DNA of 14,390 nt from Pseudomonadota bacterium. Its GTDB lineage: Bacteria > Bdellovibrionota > Oligoflexia > Oligoflexales > Oligoflexaceae. The stretch lies in the NCBI GenBank assembly GCA_029556045.1, contig JAKQGS010000491.1, positions 1 to 14,390 of the forward strand, written 5' to 3'. This document shows, one piece after another, positions 13,781-14,390 of the stretch (the first letter of the stretch is position 1; each line of letters begins with the position of its first letter). A program made the position numbers and the translations under genes. The notes beneath the pieces were generated by a model that did no database searches, was not told where the DNA came from, and saw nothing but the letters and a program-made list of their open reading frames with translations.

Positions 13781-13947
13781 CCCTCCCCTTTGCGACAAAA
13801 TACTGAGACATCCTTCCCGACGTCTCGACGCGTCTAGGCAAAAAACACCCAGCCCAAAAATTTATTGTCAATAATTTAAGCCTATTACAACATAACTTCA
13901 CCCCCTCTGCTAAATAATTCGCCACTGGCGTCGAAAGGTTGGTCATG

Positions 13948-13964
13948 AATCGCATGATGCGATT
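13948..13964. promoter_or_regulatory. Perfect 17-nt palindrome in the flagellin leader
   Basis: AATCGCAT G ATGCGATT is a perfect inverted repeat, with G.U wobble pairs possible just outside it in RNA. It ends 13 nt before the AGGAGGT (13979-13985) of the flagellin gene. It could be an operator for a dimeric regulator, or an mRNA hairpin controlling flagellin translation or stability. The surrounding region 13781-13993 holds no gene; I found no convincing sigma-28 or sigma-54 site in it. Confidence 0.6.
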
Positions 13965-13993
13965 TGAGATATTACGACAGGAGGTCAAATTTT

Positions 13994-14390
13994 ATGGGAC
14001 TCAGGATTAGAACCAACACTGCATCTTTGAATGCTCAGCGGAGACTAGAGCTCTCCACAAACGAGGTCAAGGAGTCGAGCGCCAAGCTGGCTTCCGGATC
14101 CCGGATCAACAAATCCGCTGACGACGCTGCCGGCCTTGCCATCTCGGAAAACCTGCGCGCCGACATCCGCTCCTTGAACCAAAACAAACGCAATGCCAAT
14201 GACGGTATTTCGTTGGTACAAACGGCGGAAGGTGGACTGGTGGAAACCAACAATATGTTGATCCGCCTGCGCGAGTTAGCCATCCAGGCTGCCAGTGACA
14301 CCGTTGGCGAAAAAGAACGCCAATACACCGACCGGGAATTTCTCGCCCTGAAAGACGAGATCGACCGGATCGCCAATTCCACCGAATTCA
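13994..14390 (+). CDS. fliC: Flagellin, N-terminal part
   Basis: The reading frame starts at ATG 13994 after a strong AGGAGGT (13979-13985, 8-nt spacing) and runs off the window after 132 residues. MGLRIRTNTASLNAQRRLEL (1-20) and LASGSRINKSADDAAGLAIS (32-51), then LRADIRSLNQNKRNANDGIS (54-73) and LVQTAEGGLVETNNMLIRLR (74-93), are the conserved D0/D1 helices of flagellin. LIRLRELAIQ (89-98) corresponds to the Salmonella segment recognised by TLR5, and its key Arg and Glu are kept. Flagellin is exported through the flagellar type III system and polymerises into the filament. The C-terminal half is outside the window, so total length and central domain are unknown. A palindrome lies in its leader. 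Confidence 0.96.
   Translation, partial: MGLRIRTNTASLNAQRRLELSTNEVKESSAKLASGSRINKSADDAAGLAISENLRADIRSLNQNKRNANDGISLVQTAEGGLVETNNMLIRLRELAIQAASDTVGEKERQYTDREFLALKDEIDRIANSTEF

Noticed and set aside
13804..13829. GAGAC ... GTCTC repeat after the amidotransferase gene
   Set aside because: A 5-bp stem with a long loop and no T-tract; not a convincing terminator.
13941..13957. Sigma-54-like TTGGTCATGAATCGCAT before flagellin
   Set aside because: The GG and GC are 9 nt apart instead of 10, and the surrounding bases do not match the consensus.

Overview
The window looks like a chromosomal segment of a flagellated Gram-negative bacterium, about 53% GC by eye. LPS-heptose genes (a heptosyltransferase and gmhA), a candidate lipoprotein, HU and a flagellin support this. 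Protein style (WaaF with a C-terminal Cys cluster, a SurA_N-like protein next to rimI and waaF) fits deltaproteobacterial or Bdellovibrionota/Oligoflexia lineages. That placement is inference only. No tRNA, rRNA, CRISPR array or insertion sequence was found.

Layout. (1) 1-3695, plus strand: end of a methylmalonate/malonate-semialdehyde dehydrogenase gene, a GTP cyclohydrolase II-like gene (urc1 type), a DUF1688 gene (urc4 type) overlapping it, and uracil phosphoribosyltransferase. Together these match the URC pathway of uracil breakdown, first described in the yeast Lachancea kluyveri and also found in bacteria; the dehydrogenase would take the three-carbon product on to acetyl-CoA. (2) 3696-5872: a lower-GC, probably acquired patch with a HigB/HigA toxin-antitoxin pair behind its own promoter/operator, a gene remnant, and an orphan AAA ATPase of the archaeal-ATPase type on the minus strand. 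(3) 6096-6575: a cupin gene whose stop codon lies inside a perfect inverted repeat. (4) 8832-6589, minus strand: an overlapping operon of a SurA_N-like secreted protein, a RimI-like acetyltransferase and a WaaF-like heptosyltransferase. (5) 9032-9304: HU with a textbook terminator. (6) 9370-10626: a perfect sigma-54 -24/-12 promoter motif upstream of an unrecognised candidate lipoprotein. (7) 12667-10616, minus strand: gmhA, a HIT protein and manA in one operon, supplying heptose and mannose precursors for surface polysaccharide. (8) 12808-13780: a small cysteine-containing protein and a class I glutamine amidotransferase. (9) 13994-end: flagellin, preceded by a perfect 17-nt palindrome.

Functionally, the two minus-strand operons both feed LPS/surface sugar synthesis (GmhA makes the heptose precursor, the WaaF-like enzyme transfers heptose). 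The left end is catabolic. The right end moves into motility. The most notable items are the compact bacterial URC cluster, the sigma-54 site before an unknown lipoprotein, and the palindrome in the flagellin leader.
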